Positions 18,558 through 26,923 of a stretch of DNA of 64,000 nt are shown one piece after another. Source of the DNA: Bradyrhizobium tropiciagri. Lineage in GTDB: Bacteria > Pseudomonadota > Alphaproteobacteria > Rhizobiales > Xanthobacteraceae. The notes beneath the pieces were generated by a model that did no database searches, was not told the DNA's origin, and saw only the letters and a program-made list of their open reading frames with translations. The translations under genes and the position numbers were made by a program. The stretch covers positions 124,001 through 188,000 of the forward strand of contig NZ_LFLZ01000001.1 of assembly GCF_001189845.1 (NCBI RefSeq). Reading direction: 5' to 3'. Each line of letters begins with the position of its first letter. Position 1 is the first letter of the stretch.

Positions 18558-18642
18558 CGTCATTGCGAGCGCGACGAAGCAATCCATCTATCCCCCGCGT
18601 GGAGGAATGGATTGCTTCGTCGCTCAGCTCCTCGCAATGACG
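18558..18642. repeat. Family A palindromic repeat (short form)
   Basis: CGTCATTGCGAGCGCGACGA...GAAGCAATCCAT and ATGGATTGCTTCGTCGCTC...CTCGCAATGACG arms, between mmsA and the acyl-CoA dehydrogenase gene. As RNA it would fold into a long hairpin and could reduce read-through inside the cluster. Confidence 0.85.
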
Positions 18643-18671
18643 ACACATAGCCTTCAAGGGTAGGCGGCGCG

Positions 18672-19817
18672 ATGCAGTTCGCTCTCAACGAGGACCAGAT
18701 CGCGGTTCGCGACATGGCGCGGGCGTTTGCGGCGGAAAAGATCGCGCCGCACGCGCTCGAATGGGACGAAAAGAAGCACTTTCCGGTCGATGTGATGCGC
18801 GAGGCCGCTGGCCTCGGCATCGGCGGCATCTATATCAAGGACGACGTCGGCGGCTCGGCGATGACGCGCTTCGACGCCGCGTTGATCTTCGAGGCGCTGG
18901 CGACGGGCTGCCCGACTACGTCGGCCTTCATCTCGATCCACAACATGGCGTCCTGGATGATCGACGCCTATGGCAACGACACCCAGCGCCGCACATGGCT
19001 GCCGAAGCTCTGCACCATGGAGCTGATCGCGAGCTACTGCCTGACCGAACCGGGCGCGGGCTCCGATGCGGCTGCGTTGCGCACCCGCGCGGTGCGCGAC
19101 GGCGATGATTACGTGCTCAACGGCCAGAAGCAGTTCATCTCGGGCGCCGGCAGCACCGATCTTCTGGTGGCGATGGTGCGCACCGGCGGCGACGGTCCCG
19201 GCGGCGTCTCGACGATCGTGATCGACGGCAAAACGCCGGGCGTGTCGTTCGGCAACAACGAGCGCAAGATGGGCTGGAATGCGCAGCCGACCCGCGCCGT
19301 GATGTTCGAGAATGCCCGCGTGCCGGTCGCGAACCGGCTCGGCGAAGAGGGCATCGGCTTCAAGATCGCGATGGCTGGCCTCGACGGCGGCCGCCTCAAC
19401 ATCGCCGCATGCTCGCTCGGCGGTGCGCAGACGGCGCTCGACAAGGCGCTGGCCTACATGAAGGATCGCAAGGCCTTCGGCAAACGCCTCGACGAATTCC
19501 AGGCGCTGCAATTCAAGATCGCCGACATGGCGACCGAGCTGGAGGCCGCACGCACCTTCCTGTGGCGCGCGGCCGCCGCACTCGACCGCAAAGATCCGGA
19601 CGCCTCCATGCTGTGTGCGATGGCCAAGCGGTTCGGCACCGATGTCGGCTTCGAGGTCGCCAACCAGGCGCTGCAATTGCACGGCGGCTACGGTTACTTA
19701 AGCGAATACGGCGTCGAGAAGATCGTGCGCGATCTGCGCGTGCACCAGATCCTCGAAGGCACCAATGAAATCATGCGGCTGATCGTGTCGCGCAAATTGA
19801 TCGAGGGCGCGCGATGA
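18672..19817 (+). CDS. Acyl-CoA dehydrogenase, probable isobutyryl-CoA dehydrogenase
   Basis: 381 residues, FAD flavoenzyme length. Blocks: CLTEPGAGSDAAALRTRAVR (FAD/substrate site), RKAFGKRLDEFQALQFKIAD, LQLHGGYGYLSEYGVEKIVR and LRVHQILEGTNEIMRLIVSR with the Glu of the catalytic loop region. Position between mmsA and 3-hydroxyisobutyryl-CoA hydrolase points to isobutyryl-CoA oxidation to methacrylyl-CoA; this rests on context. Electrons would pass to ETF. Its stop overlaps the next start by 4 bases (ATGA), indicating translational coupling. Confidence 0.9.
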   Translation: MQFALNEDQIAVRDMARAFAAEKIAPHALEWDEKKHFPVDVMREAAGLGIGGIYIKDDVGGSAMTRFDAALIFEALATGCPTTSAFISIHNMASWMIDAYGNDTQRRTWLPKLCTMELIASYCLTEPGAGSDAAALRTRAVRDGDDYVLNGQKQFISGAGSTDLLVAMVRTGGDGPGGVSTIVIDGKTPGVSFGNNERKMGWNAQPTRAVMFENARVPVANRLGEEGIGFKIAMAGLDGGRLNIAACSLGGAQTALDKALAYMKDRKAFGKRLDEFQALQFKIADMATELEAARTFLWRAAAALDRKDPDASMLCAMAKRFGTDVGFEVANQALQLHGGYGYLSEYGVEKIVRDLRVHQILEGTNEIMRLIVSRKLIEGAR

Positions 19818-20893
19818 ACGATGTGGCCGCGGAAGGCGATCTGATTGCGCGCAAGGAAGGGGCGGCCGGCATCATCCGGCTCAACCGGCCGAAGGCGATC
19901 AATGCCGTGACGCTGGAGATGTTCCACGACATCGACAGGGCGCTCGACGCGTTCGAGGCCGATCCCGACGTTGCCGTGATCGTGCTGGAAGGGGCCGGCG
20001 AGCGCGGGCTGTGCGCCGGCGGCGACATCCGCGCGCTCTGGGAAAGCTCCAAGGTCAAGGGCGATCTCGGCAAGATCCTGTGGCGCGACGAGTACATCCT
20101 CAACGCGCGGATCAAGCAATTTCCAAAGCCCTATGTCGCGTTCATGGACGGCATCGTGATGGGTGGCGGCGTCGGGCTGTCTGCGCACAGCCGCCACCGC
20201 GTCGTGACGGAGCGAACCAAGCTCGCGATGCCCGAGGTCGGGCTCGGCTTCTTCCCCGACGTCGGCGGCACCTATCTGTTGTCGCGTTCGCCGGGCGAGA
20301 TCGGCACCTATTTTGGTCTCACCGGCACCACCATGAACGGGCCCGATGCGATCTACGCCAGGTTTGCCGACGCCGTGGTGCCGAGCGCCAAGCTGCCCGC
20401 GTTGCGCGAGGCGCTGACCAAGGTCGCCCCTCGCACCAGCTCGGCCGAGATCGACCGGCTGATTGCAGGCTTTGCCACCGGCGAGAAGGCTGGCCCCGTC
20501 GCCGCGATGCAGGCCAAAATCGATGGCTGGTTCGCGCGCGGCCGGATGGAGGAGATCATTGCGGCGCTGACGGCCGACGGTTCCGACCTGGCGCAGGCGA
20601 CGCTGAAGACGCTCGGCGAAAAATCGCCGCGCGGCATGGTGGTGACACTGAAGCTGCTACGGCTGGCGCGGGCGACCGAGACGCTGGAGGAGTGCCTGGT
20701 GCGGGAATATCGCGCAGCGCTCGAAGTGTTCGCCAGCGACGATTTCCGCGAGGGCGTGCGTGCCGCCGTGATCGACAAGGACCGTAATCCGAAATGGTCG
20801 CCGCCCAGGATCGAGGACGTCACCCCTGAGATGCTGGCGCCTTACTTTGCCGAGATCGGCGCCGCCGAATTGAAATTTCCTGACAGCAAATAG
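19814..20893 (+). CDS. 3-hydroxyisobutyryl-CoA hydrolase
   Basis: 359 residues, longer than simple crotonases and typical of HIBCH (EC 3.1.2.4), which releases CoA from 3-hydroxyisobutyryl-CoA in valine breakdown. Motifs: GAGERGLCAGGDIRALWES (oxyanion hole), MDGIVMGGGVGLSAHSRHRV and MPEVGLGFFPDVGGTYLLSR with the conserved Glu/Asp. The C-terminal extension (EYRAALEVFASDDFREGVRA) is characteristic. ATGA overlap with the preceding acyl-CoA dehydrogenase gene. Confidence 0.92.
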   Translation: MNDVAAEGDLIARKEGAAGIIRLNRPKAINAVTLEMFHDIDRALDAFEADPDVAVIVLEGAGERGLCAGGDIRALWESSKVKGDLGKILWRDEYILNARIKQFPKPYVAFMDGIVMGGGVGLSAHSRHRVVTERTKLAMPEVGLGFFPDVGGTYLLSRSPGEIGTYFGLTGTTMNGPDAIYARFADAVVPSAKLPALREALTKVAPRTSSAEIDRLIAGFATGEKAGPVAAMQAKIDGWFARGRMEEIIAALTADGSDLAQATLKTLGEKSPRGMVVTLKLLRLARATETLEECLVREYRAALEVFASDDFREGVRAAVIDKDRNPKWSPPRIEDVTPEMLAPYFAEIGAAELKFPDSK

Positions 20894-20918
20894 AAACGTC
20901 GCAAGCGGAGGACTTCCC

Positions 20919-21806
20919 ATGGCAAACGTCGCATTCATCGGGCTCGGCAATATGGGCGGGCCGATGGCGGCCAATCTGGTCAAGGCCGGCCACAAGGTGA
21001 CCGCGTTCGATCTGGTCGCCGCTTCCCGCGATCAGGCCAAGAGCGACGGTGCTGCGATCGCCGAGAGCGGCGTTGCTGCCGTGAAGGGCGCCGATGTCGT
21101 CATCACCATGCTGCCGGCCGGCAAGCATGTGCTCGGCGTCTGGAACGAGGTGCTTCCGGCGATGGCCAAGCGCGCGCTGATCATCGATTGCTCGACCATC
21201 GACGTCGAAAGCGCCAAGCAGGCGCATGCGCTCGCCGCCAAGCACGGCATGGCCTCGGTCGATGCGCCGGTCTCCGGCGGCACCGGCGGAGCGAAGGGCG
21301 CGACGCTGACCTTCATGTGCGGCGGTGAAGCACAGGCCTTCGCGGCGGCCCAGCCGATGCTGGCCAACATGGGCAAGAAGATCGTGCATTGCGGCGCCGG
21401 CGGTGCGGGGCAGGCGGCCAAGATCTGCAACAACATGATCCTCGGCATCTCCATGATCGCGGTTGGCGAGGCCTTCGTGCTGGCCGAAAAGCTCGGCCTG
21501 TCGCACCAGGCGCTGTTCGACGTCGCCTCGACCTCGTCGGGGCAGTGCTGGTCGCTGACGACCTATTGCCCGGTTCCCGGCCCGGTGCCGACCTCGCCGG
21601 CCAACAACGACTACAAGCCGGGTTTCGCCTCGAATCTGATGGTGAAGGACCTGACGCTGGCACAGGACGCCGCCAATGCCGCCGGCGCGGTGACGCCGCT
21701 CGGCAAGCATGCGCAGGAGCTCTATAAGAACTTCGACGCGTCGGGCCATGGCGGGGTCGACTTTTCCGGAATTATCCAGCACGTTCGCAGCCTCGCTGGA
21801 AAGTAA
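20919..21806 (+). CDS. mmsB: 3-hydroxyisobutyrate dehydrogenase
   Basis: 295 residues (EC 1.1.1.31). N-terminal Rossmann fold FIGLGNMGGPMAANLVKAGH, substrate loop DAPVSGGTGGAKGATLTFMC, and the catalytic Lys in GAGGAGQAAKICNNMILG. Oxidises 3-hydroxyisobutyrate to methylmalonate semialdehyde, the substrate of MmsA. GGAGG lies upstream of the ATG (AAGCGGAGGACTTCCC). Same-strand spacing of 25 bp after the hydrolase supports one transcript. Confidence 0.95.
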   Translation: MANVAFIGLGNMGGPMAANLVKAGHKVTAFDLVAASRDQAKSDGAAIAESGVAAVKGADVVITMLPAGKHVLGVWNEVLPAMAKRALIIDCSTIDVESAKQAHALAAKHGMASVDAPVSGGTGGAKGATLTFMCGGEAQAFAAAQPMLANMGKKIVHCGAGGAGQAAKICNNMILGISMIAVGEAFVLAEKLGLSHQALFDVASTSSGQCWSLTTYCPVPGPVPTSPANNDYKPGFASNLMVKDLTLAQDAANAAGAVTPLGKHAQELYKNFDASGHGGVDFSGIIQHVRSLAGK

Positions 21807-21815
21807 TTCTATTGC

Positions 21816-21888
21816 GTCATCCTTCGAGACGCCGCGCATAGCGCGGCTCCTCCAGCGACAACGCGAAGCGTTGCGCGGGGATGACGAC
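21816..21888. repeat. Family F-like palindromic repeat
   Basis: GTCATCCTTCGAGACGCCGC ... CCAGCGACAACGCGAAGCGT ... GGGGATGACGAC, between mmsB and the acyl-CoA synthetase gene. Shares blocks with 53245 and 53719. Confidence 0.65.
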
Positions 21889-21908
21889 AGCGGATGTGGA
21901 GAAGCCGG

Positions 21909-23633
21909 ATGACCACATTTCAAGACGCACGCGCCTTTCTGCTCAAGCACCGCACCGACTACGACGCTGCGGTGAAGGGATTCCGCTGGCCGGATCCGGT
22001 GCCGTTCAACTGGGCGCTGGACTGGTTCGACGCCGAGCTCGCGCGCAATGCCGACAGCCGCGACCGGCCAGCGCTGTGGATCGTCGATGCCGCCAGTGGC
22101 AACGAGACCAAGTTGTCGTTCGCCGAGCTGTCGCGCCGTTCAAATCAAGTTGCAAACTTCCTGCGTGCGCAGGGGCTGAAGCGCGGCGATCATCTGTTGC
22201 TGCTGCTCGGCAATGTGGTGCCGCTGTGGGAGACCATGCTGGCGGCGATGAAGCTCGGTGTCGTCGTGATCCCCGCGACCACGCTGTTGACCGCGGACGA
22301 ATTGCGCGACCGGCTCGATCGCGGCAAGGCGAGGGCGGTGGTCGCAACCCAGGAACAGGTCGCGAAGTTCGCAGGCCTCGGCAGCGACAGCCTCGTCCGC
22401 ATCGTGGTCGGCGCGGCGCAAACGCAGGACGGCTGGCTGCCGTTCGAGGATGCGGCGAAGGCGTCGGACGCTTTCACCGCCGACGGCCCGACCAACGCCG
22501 ACGACCCGATGCTGCTCTATTTCACCTCGGGCACCACGGCGAAGCCGAAGCTGGTGCGGCACAGCCAGCGCAGCTATCCGGTTGGCCATCTCTCGACCAT
22601 GTACTGGATCGGGCTGCAGCCCGGCGATGTCCATCTCAACATCTCTTCGCCCGGTTGGGCCAAGCATGCCTGGAGCTGCTTCTTCGCGCCGTGGAATGCC
22701 GGTGCGACGATCTTCATCGCCAACCAGCCACGCTTTGAGGCAAAGGGACTGCTCTCGATCATCGGCCGCTGCGGCGTCACCACGCTGTGCGCGCCGCCGA
22801 CGGTGTGGCGGATGTTCATCCAGGAGGATCTCGCCAGCTTCAAGGTCTCGCTGCGCGAAGTCTGCGGCGCCGGCGAGCCGCTCAATCCTGAGATCATCGA
22901 CCAGGTCAAATCGGCCTGGGGCCTGACCATCCGCGACGGCTACGGCCAGACCGAGACCACGGCGCTGGCCGGCAACTCGCCGGGGCAGAAAGTGAGGGTC
23001 GGCTCGATGGGCCGGCCGCTGCCGGGCTATCGCGTGCAGGTCACCGACAGTGACGGCCACGCCGCGAAGGAGGGCGAGGTGACGCTGTTGCTCGGCGCCA
23101 ACAGGCCGGCCGGCCTGATGCAGGGCTATCAGGGCGACGACGGCAGGCTGATCGGCACCGATGGCGAGATCTATCGCAGCGGCGACGTCGTGTTCACCGA
23201 TGACGAGGGCTATCTCACCTTCGTCGGCCGCACCGACGACGTGTTCAAATCATCCGACTACCGCATCTCGCCGTTCGAACTGGAGAGCGTGCTGCTCGAG
23301 CACGACGCGGTGGCCGAGGCCGCCGTGGTGCCGAGCCCGGACCCGATCCGGCTCGCGATCCCCAAGGCCTACGTTTTGCTGGTTTCCGGTGTCGAGCGCA
23401 GCCCCGAGACGGCGCTGTCGATCTTCCAGCACCTGCACACGAGGCTCGCGCCGTTCAAGCGCATCCGCAAGATCGAGCTTGTGACCGAACTGCCGAAGAC
23501 GATCTCCGGAAAAATCCGCCGGGTGCAGTTGCGTCGGCTCGAACATGACGATAATCGCACAGATGCGTTGCGCGGAGCCGAGTTCCGCGAGGAAGAATTT
23601 CCGGAGCTGCAGAAAGTGCGGACCTCCGGTTAG
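21909..23633 (+). CDS. AMP-dependent acyl-CoA synthetase
   Basis: 574 residues, ANL superfamily. The P-loop-like motif is YFTSGTTAKPKLVRHSQRS, the adenylate motif DGYGQTETTALAGNS, the hinge YRSGDVVFTDDEGYLTFVGR and the C-terminal catalytic Lys lies in ELPKTISGKIRRVQLRR. Activates a carboxylic acid with ATP and CoA; closest by feel to medium-chain or aryl acyl-CoA synthetases. The ATG at 21909 (MTTFQDARAFLLKHR) is preferred over 21894 because GGAGAAG precedes it. It is followed 11 bp later by a MaoC hydratase. Confidence 0.9.
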   Translation: MTTFQDARAFLLKHRTDYDAAVKGFRWPDPVPFNWALDWFDAELARNADSRDRPALWIVDAASGNETKLSFAELSRRSNQVANFLRAQGLKRGDHLLLLLGNVVPLWETMLAAMKLGVVVIPATTLLTADELRDRLDRGKARAVVATQEQVAKFAGLGSDSLVRIVVGAAQTQDGWLPFEDAAKASDAFTADGPTNADDPMLLYFTSGTTAKPKLVRHSQRSYPVGHLSTMYWIGLQPGDVHLNISSPGWAKHAWSCFFAPWNAGATIFIANQPRFEAKGLLSIIGRCGVTTLCAPPTVWRMFIQEDLASFKVSLREVCGAGEPLNPEIIDQVKSAWGLTIRDGYGQTETTALAGNSPGQKVRVGSMGRPLPGYRVQVTDSDGHAAKEGEVTLLLGANRPAGLMQGYQGDDGRLIGTDGEIYRSGDVVFTDDEGYLTFVGRTDDVFKSSDYRISPFELESVLLEHDAVAEAAVVPSPDPIRLAIPKAYVLLVSGVERSPETALSIFQHLHTRLAPFKRIRKIELVTELPKTISGKIRRVQLRRLEHDDNRTDALRGAEFREEEFPELQKVRTSG

Positions 23634-23644
23634 GAGGTCAGCCA

Positions 23645-24124
23645 ATGAACGAAGTCTGGAAGAAGCCGCCGGTGTCGCTGGAAACCTACCAGGGCATGGT
23701 CGGCAAGGAGATCGGCGTGTCCTCGTGGCACCTGCTCGATCAGGGCCGCATCGATACCTATGCCGACGTGATCGAGGATCACCAGTTCATCCATGTCGAT
23801 CCCGAGCGCGCGAAGAAGGAAACCGCGTTCGGCACCACGATCGCCCACGGCTTCCTGACGATGTCGCTGCTGTCAATCATGTCCTACGAGGTGATGCCGG
23901 TGCTCGAGGGCACTGCGATGGGCGTCAATTACGGTTTCGACAAGCTGCGCTTCATCTCGCCGGTGCGCTCCGGCAAGCGTGTCCGCGGCCGCTTCGTGCT
24001 GGCGGAAGCGACGCTGCGCAAGCCGAAGGAACTGCTGTCGCGCACCAATGTTACGGTCGAGATCGAGGGCGAGGACAAGCCCGCGCTGGTCGCCGACTGG
24101 CTCGGGCTGATCTATTTCAGCTAA
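23645..24124 (+). CDS. MaoC-family (R)-enoyl-CoA hydratase-like protein
   Basis: 159 residues, a single hotdog domain. The hydratase-2 motif is recognisable: DVIEDHQFIHVDPERAKKET followed by FGTTIAHGFLTMSLLSIM, with Asp/His of the D-x(4)-H active-site pattern. Would hydrate short enoyl-CoA thioesters in the cytosol. GGAGG ends 9 bases before the ATG. Forms an apparent pair with the upstream acyl-CoA synthetase. Confidence 0.9.
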   Translation: MNEVWKKPPVSLETYQGMVGKEIGVSSWHLLDQGRIDTYADVIEDHQFIHVDPERAKKETAFGTTIAHGFLTMSLLSIMSYEVMPVLEGTAMGVNYGFDKLRFISPVRSGKRVRGRFVLAEATLRKPKELLSRTNVTVEIEGEDKPALVADWLGLIYFS

Positions 24125-24286
24125 GCAACAGTTGAGTTTCAGCTGAGGGATAGTTGAGTAGCTCCACCTTTCGTGCAAGCAGGAGAGGTGGAGCGAGCGC
24201 GCCTCGTCCAAGTAGTGCATTGACGGCTTCGGCCCCTGGTGTCCATCATGCCGCCTCTAGGCGGTGCGGTCCCGGGAGTGGCAGCC

Positions 24287-24433
24287 ATGGTGCAAAACAT
24301 CGTCGCCGGATTAGTCGTAGTCGGTTTGCTTCTGATTGGCTCGATGAGCTACGCCCAGGAGCATCACGAGTGCTGGAGCGGGCACCTGCTCAAAAGCTTG
24401 AAGCCCTGCGGATCGATGACCCCTGCGGTCTAA
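24287..24433 (+). CDS. Tiny exported protein, unknown
   Basis: 48 residues starting MVQNIVAGLVVVGLLLIGSM, with a likely signal-peptide cleavage after SYA. The ~25-residue mature part QEHHECWSGHLLKSLKPCGS plus MTPAV has two cysteines 15 apart that could form one disulphide. GGGAG precedes the ATG. An upstream ATG at 24239 would add 16 residues. No family recognised; the short length makes this call tentative. Confidence 0.45.
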   Translation: MVQNIVAGLVVVGLLLIGSMSYAQEHHECWSGHLLKSLKPCGSMTPAV

Positions 24434-24513
24434 CGCGCCCCCCTTGGCCGGTCAGTGCCGCACTTGACCCGGCCATCCATCGCTGCTCAAAAGCTGCCAA
24501 TCGCGCGCGTATA

Positions 24514-24664
24514 CACCCTCTCCCCTTGTGGGAGAGGGTGGCTTCGCGGCACGCGAAGCCGGGTGAGGGTCTGTCTCCACGAAACGACTCTCACGTGCGC
24601 TCGCGGAGACAGACCCCTCATCCGGCGCGCTTGCGCGCGCCACCTTCTCCCACAAGGGGAGAAG
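24514..24664. repeat. Family G palindromic repeat
   Basis: CACCCTCTCCCCTTGTGGGA ... GTGAGGGTCTGTCTCC on the left and GGAGACAGACCCCTCATCCG ... TTCTCCCACAAGGGGAGAAG on the right form nested hairpins. The element ends 26 bases before the SDR start, so that gene's promoter must be within or upstream of it. Other copies at 33708 and 37492. Confidence 0.8.
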
Positions 24665-24689
24665 GGAAGTCAGAGCAGGAACGACAAGC

Positions 24690-25607
24690 ATGGCAATCAG
24701 GTTTGACGGACGCGTCGCTATCGTCACCGGCGCGGGCAATGGTCTTGGACGGGCGCATGCGCTCGGGCTCGCCAGCCGCGGCGCCAAGGTCGTGGTCAAC
24801 GATTTCGGCGGCGCGCGCGACGGCACCGGCGGCTCGCTGTCGCCGGCCGAGACCGTGGTCGAGGAGATCCGCAAGGCCGGTGGCACCGCGACGGCCGATG
24901 GCGCCGACGTCTCGAATTTCGAGCAGGTCACCGCGATGGTCGAGCGCGCCACCAAGGAATGGGGCAGCGTCGATCTGCTCTGCGCCAATGCCGGCATCCT
25001 GCGCGACAAATCGTTTGCCAAGATGGAGGTCGCCGACTGGGCCAAGGTGCTCGACGTGCATCTCACCGGTACCTTCTATTGCTGCAAGGCGGTGTGGGCC
25101 GGCATGCGCGAGCGCAACTATGGCCGCATCGTGCTGACGACCTCGTCGTCCGGCCTGTTCGGCAATTTCGGCCAGGCCAATTACGGCGCGGCGAAGGCCG
25201 GCATGGTCGGCCTGATGAACGTGCTCGCTGAAGAGGGCCGCAAGAACAACATCAAGGTCAACACCATCTCGCCGACGGCGGCGACCCGTATGACCGAGGA
25301 GCTGCTGCCGCCGCAGGCGCTGCAGCTGATGAAGCCGGAGGCGATCACGCCGGCGGTCGAATTCCTGCTCTCGGAGGACGCGCCGACCCGCACCATCATG
25401 GGCGCCGGCGCCGGCTCGTTCGCGGTGATCCGCGTGCTGGAAACCGAAGGCGTCAACCTGCCGCAGTCGGAGTGGACGCCGGACGGCGTCGCCGCGCACT
25501 TCAACGCGATCAGCGACATGTCGACCGCGAAGGCGCTGCAGGGCGCCTTCGAGCAGACGCAGAAATATGTCGCCCAGGCCGCCGCGCGAGCCGGGATCAA
25601 GCTCTGA
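24690..25607 (+). CDS. SDR oxidoreductase, MFE-2-like 3-hydroxyacyl-CoA dehydrogenase
   Basis: 305 residues. Cofactor motif VTGAGNGLGRAHALGLASRG (about 13-32), NAG motif LCANAGILRDKSFAKM, catalytic Ser in TTSSSGLFGNFGQ and YxxxK in NYGAAKAGMVG. The insert VVVNDFGGARDGTGGSLSPA and the C-terminal tail resemble the (3R)-hydroxyacyl-CoA dehydrogenase domain of multifunctional enzyme 2, suggesting beta-oxidation of unusual or branched acyl-CoAs. Exact substrate not defined. The flavoprotein gene starts 3 bp after its stop. Confidence 0.9.
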   Translation: MAIRFDGRVAIVTGAGNGLGRAHALGLASRGAKVVVNDFGGARDGTGGSLSPAETVVEEIRKAGGTATADGADVSNFEQVTAMVERATKEWGSVDLLCANAGILRDKSFAKMEVADWAKVLDVHLTGTFYCCKAVWAGMRERNYGRIVLTTSSSGLFGNFGQANYGAAKAGMVGLMNVLAEEGRKNNIKVNTISPTAATRMTEELLPPQALQLMKPEAITPAVEFLLSEDAPTRTIMGAGAGSFAVIRVLETEGVNLPQSEWTPDGVAAHFNAISDMSTAKALQGAFEQTQKYVAQAAARAGIKL

Positions 25608-25609
25608 GC

Positions 25610-26824
25610 ATGACGGTCGCCGTCATCGGAGCCGGCCCCGCCGGCCTGATGGCGGCGGAGGTGCTTGCGCAAGGTGGCGTTGCCGTCACCGTCTACGACG
25701 CGATGCCGTCGGCCGGCCGCAAATTCCTGATGGCCGGCCGCGGTGGGCTCAATCTCACCCACTCCGAGCCGCTGCCGGATTTCCTTGCGCGCTATCGCGA
25801 GGCGATGCCGCGCCTCAAAGCCACGGTCGAGGCGTTTTCGCCGGATGCCTTGCGCGCCTGGTGCGCGGCGCTGGGGCAGCCGACGTTTGTCGGCACGAGC
25901 GGCCGCGTGTTTCCCAAGGCATTCAAGGCATCGCCTCTGCTGCGTGCCTGGCTGCGGCGGCTCGATGCTGCGGGAGTTGCATTCGCATTCCGGCATCGCT
26001 GGATCGGATGGGACGCGCAGGGCGCACTGCTGTTTGAGACCCCGGACGGCGTGCGCGCGGTTAGCGCCAATGTCACCGTGCTGGCGCTCGGCGGCGCGAG
26101 CTGGCCGCGGCTCGGTTCGGATGGCGCCTGGGCGGAGCTCCTTGCGGCGAAGGGCGTTGCTGTTGCCCCGATGCGACCGGCCAATTCCGGCTTCACCGTC
26201 GCGTGGTCGGATATCTTCCGCGACCGGTTTGAGGGGCAGCCGCTCAAGGGCGTCGCTCTCACGATCGGGCCGCACACCGTGCGCGGCGAGGCCGTCGTCA
26301 CCCGCACGGGCATCGAAGGCGGCGCGATCTACGCGCTGTCGGCAGAATTGCGCGAGGCGGTGCTGGGTATCGGGCAGGCGACGCTGACGATCGCGCTGCG
26401 GCCGGACCTCGACGCCGCCGCGCTGACCACCCGCCTGTCCGGGACGCGCGGCAAGCAGTCGCTCGCGAATTTCCTGCGCAAGGCGGCGCAAGTCTCTCCT
26501 GTTGGCATCGGCCTGATGCAGGAGGCGGCGATTGCGTCGGGCCGGCCACTGACATCGTTCTCGCCGCCAGAGCTTGCGCAGCTGATCAACGCGATTCCGG
26601 TTCAGCTCACCGGCATCGCGCCGATCGATCGCGCGATCTCGACCGCGGGCGGGATCGCGTTCAGCGAGCTCGACGCGCATTTCATGGTGCGGCGGCTACC
26701 CGGCGTCTTCGCGGCCGGCGAGATGCTCGATTGGGAGGCGCCGACCGGCGGCTATCTGTTGCAGGCATCGTTCGCGACGGGTGTCGCAGCCGGGAAGGGC
26801 GCGTTGCAATGGTTAAAGTCGTAG
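25610..26824 (+). CDS. TIGR03862/HI0933-like FAD-dependent flavoprotein
   Basis: 404 residues. The N-terminal dinucleotide-binding motif VAVIGAGPAGLMAAEVLAQG is followed by SAGRKFLMAGRGGLNLTHSE, the signature of the HI0933/BaiN-like flavoproteins. The C-terminal FAD contact is VFAAGEMLDWEAPTGGYLLQ. The substrate of this family is not established. The ATG at 25610 lies two bases after the SDR stop, so translation is probably coupled; frames opening at 25472 are upstream extensions into the SDR gene. Confidence 0.9.
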   Translation: MTVAVIGAGPAGLMAAEVLAQGGVAVTVYDAMPSAGRKFLMAGRGGLNLTHSEPLPDFLARYREAMPRLKATVEAFSPDALRAWCAALGQPTFVGTSGRVFPKAFKASPLLRAWLRRLDAAGVAFAFRHRWIGWDAQGALLFETPDGVRAVSANVTVLALGGASWPRLGSDGAWAELLAAKGVAVAPMRPANSGFTVAWSDIFRDRFEGQPLKGVALTIGPHTVRGEAVVTRTGIEGGAIYALSAELREAVLGIGQATLTIALRPDLDAAALTTRLSGTRGKQSLANFLRKAAQVSPVGIGLMQEAAIASGRPLTSFSPPELAQLINAIPVQLTGIAPIDRAISTAGGIAFSELDAHFMVRRLPGVFAAGEMLDWEAPTGGYLLQASFATGVAAGKGALQWLKS

Positions 26825-26826
26825 CT

Positions 26827-26915
26827 TCGTAGGATGGGTGGAGCGAAGCGATACCCATCATGGTGCCGCGCTGGAAAAGGTTGATGGGTATCGCTGCGCT
26901 CCACCCATCCTACGA
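26827..26915. repeat. Family H palindromic repeat
   Basis: Near-perfect inverted arms of about 34 bp: TCGTAGGATGGGTGGAGCGA...ACCCATCA and TGATGGGTATCGCTGCGCTC...CCTACGA. Sits between convergent genes, where it could act as a bidirectional terminator. A second copy is at 29141. Confidence 0.85.
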
Positions 26916-26923
26916 GATGCGGC

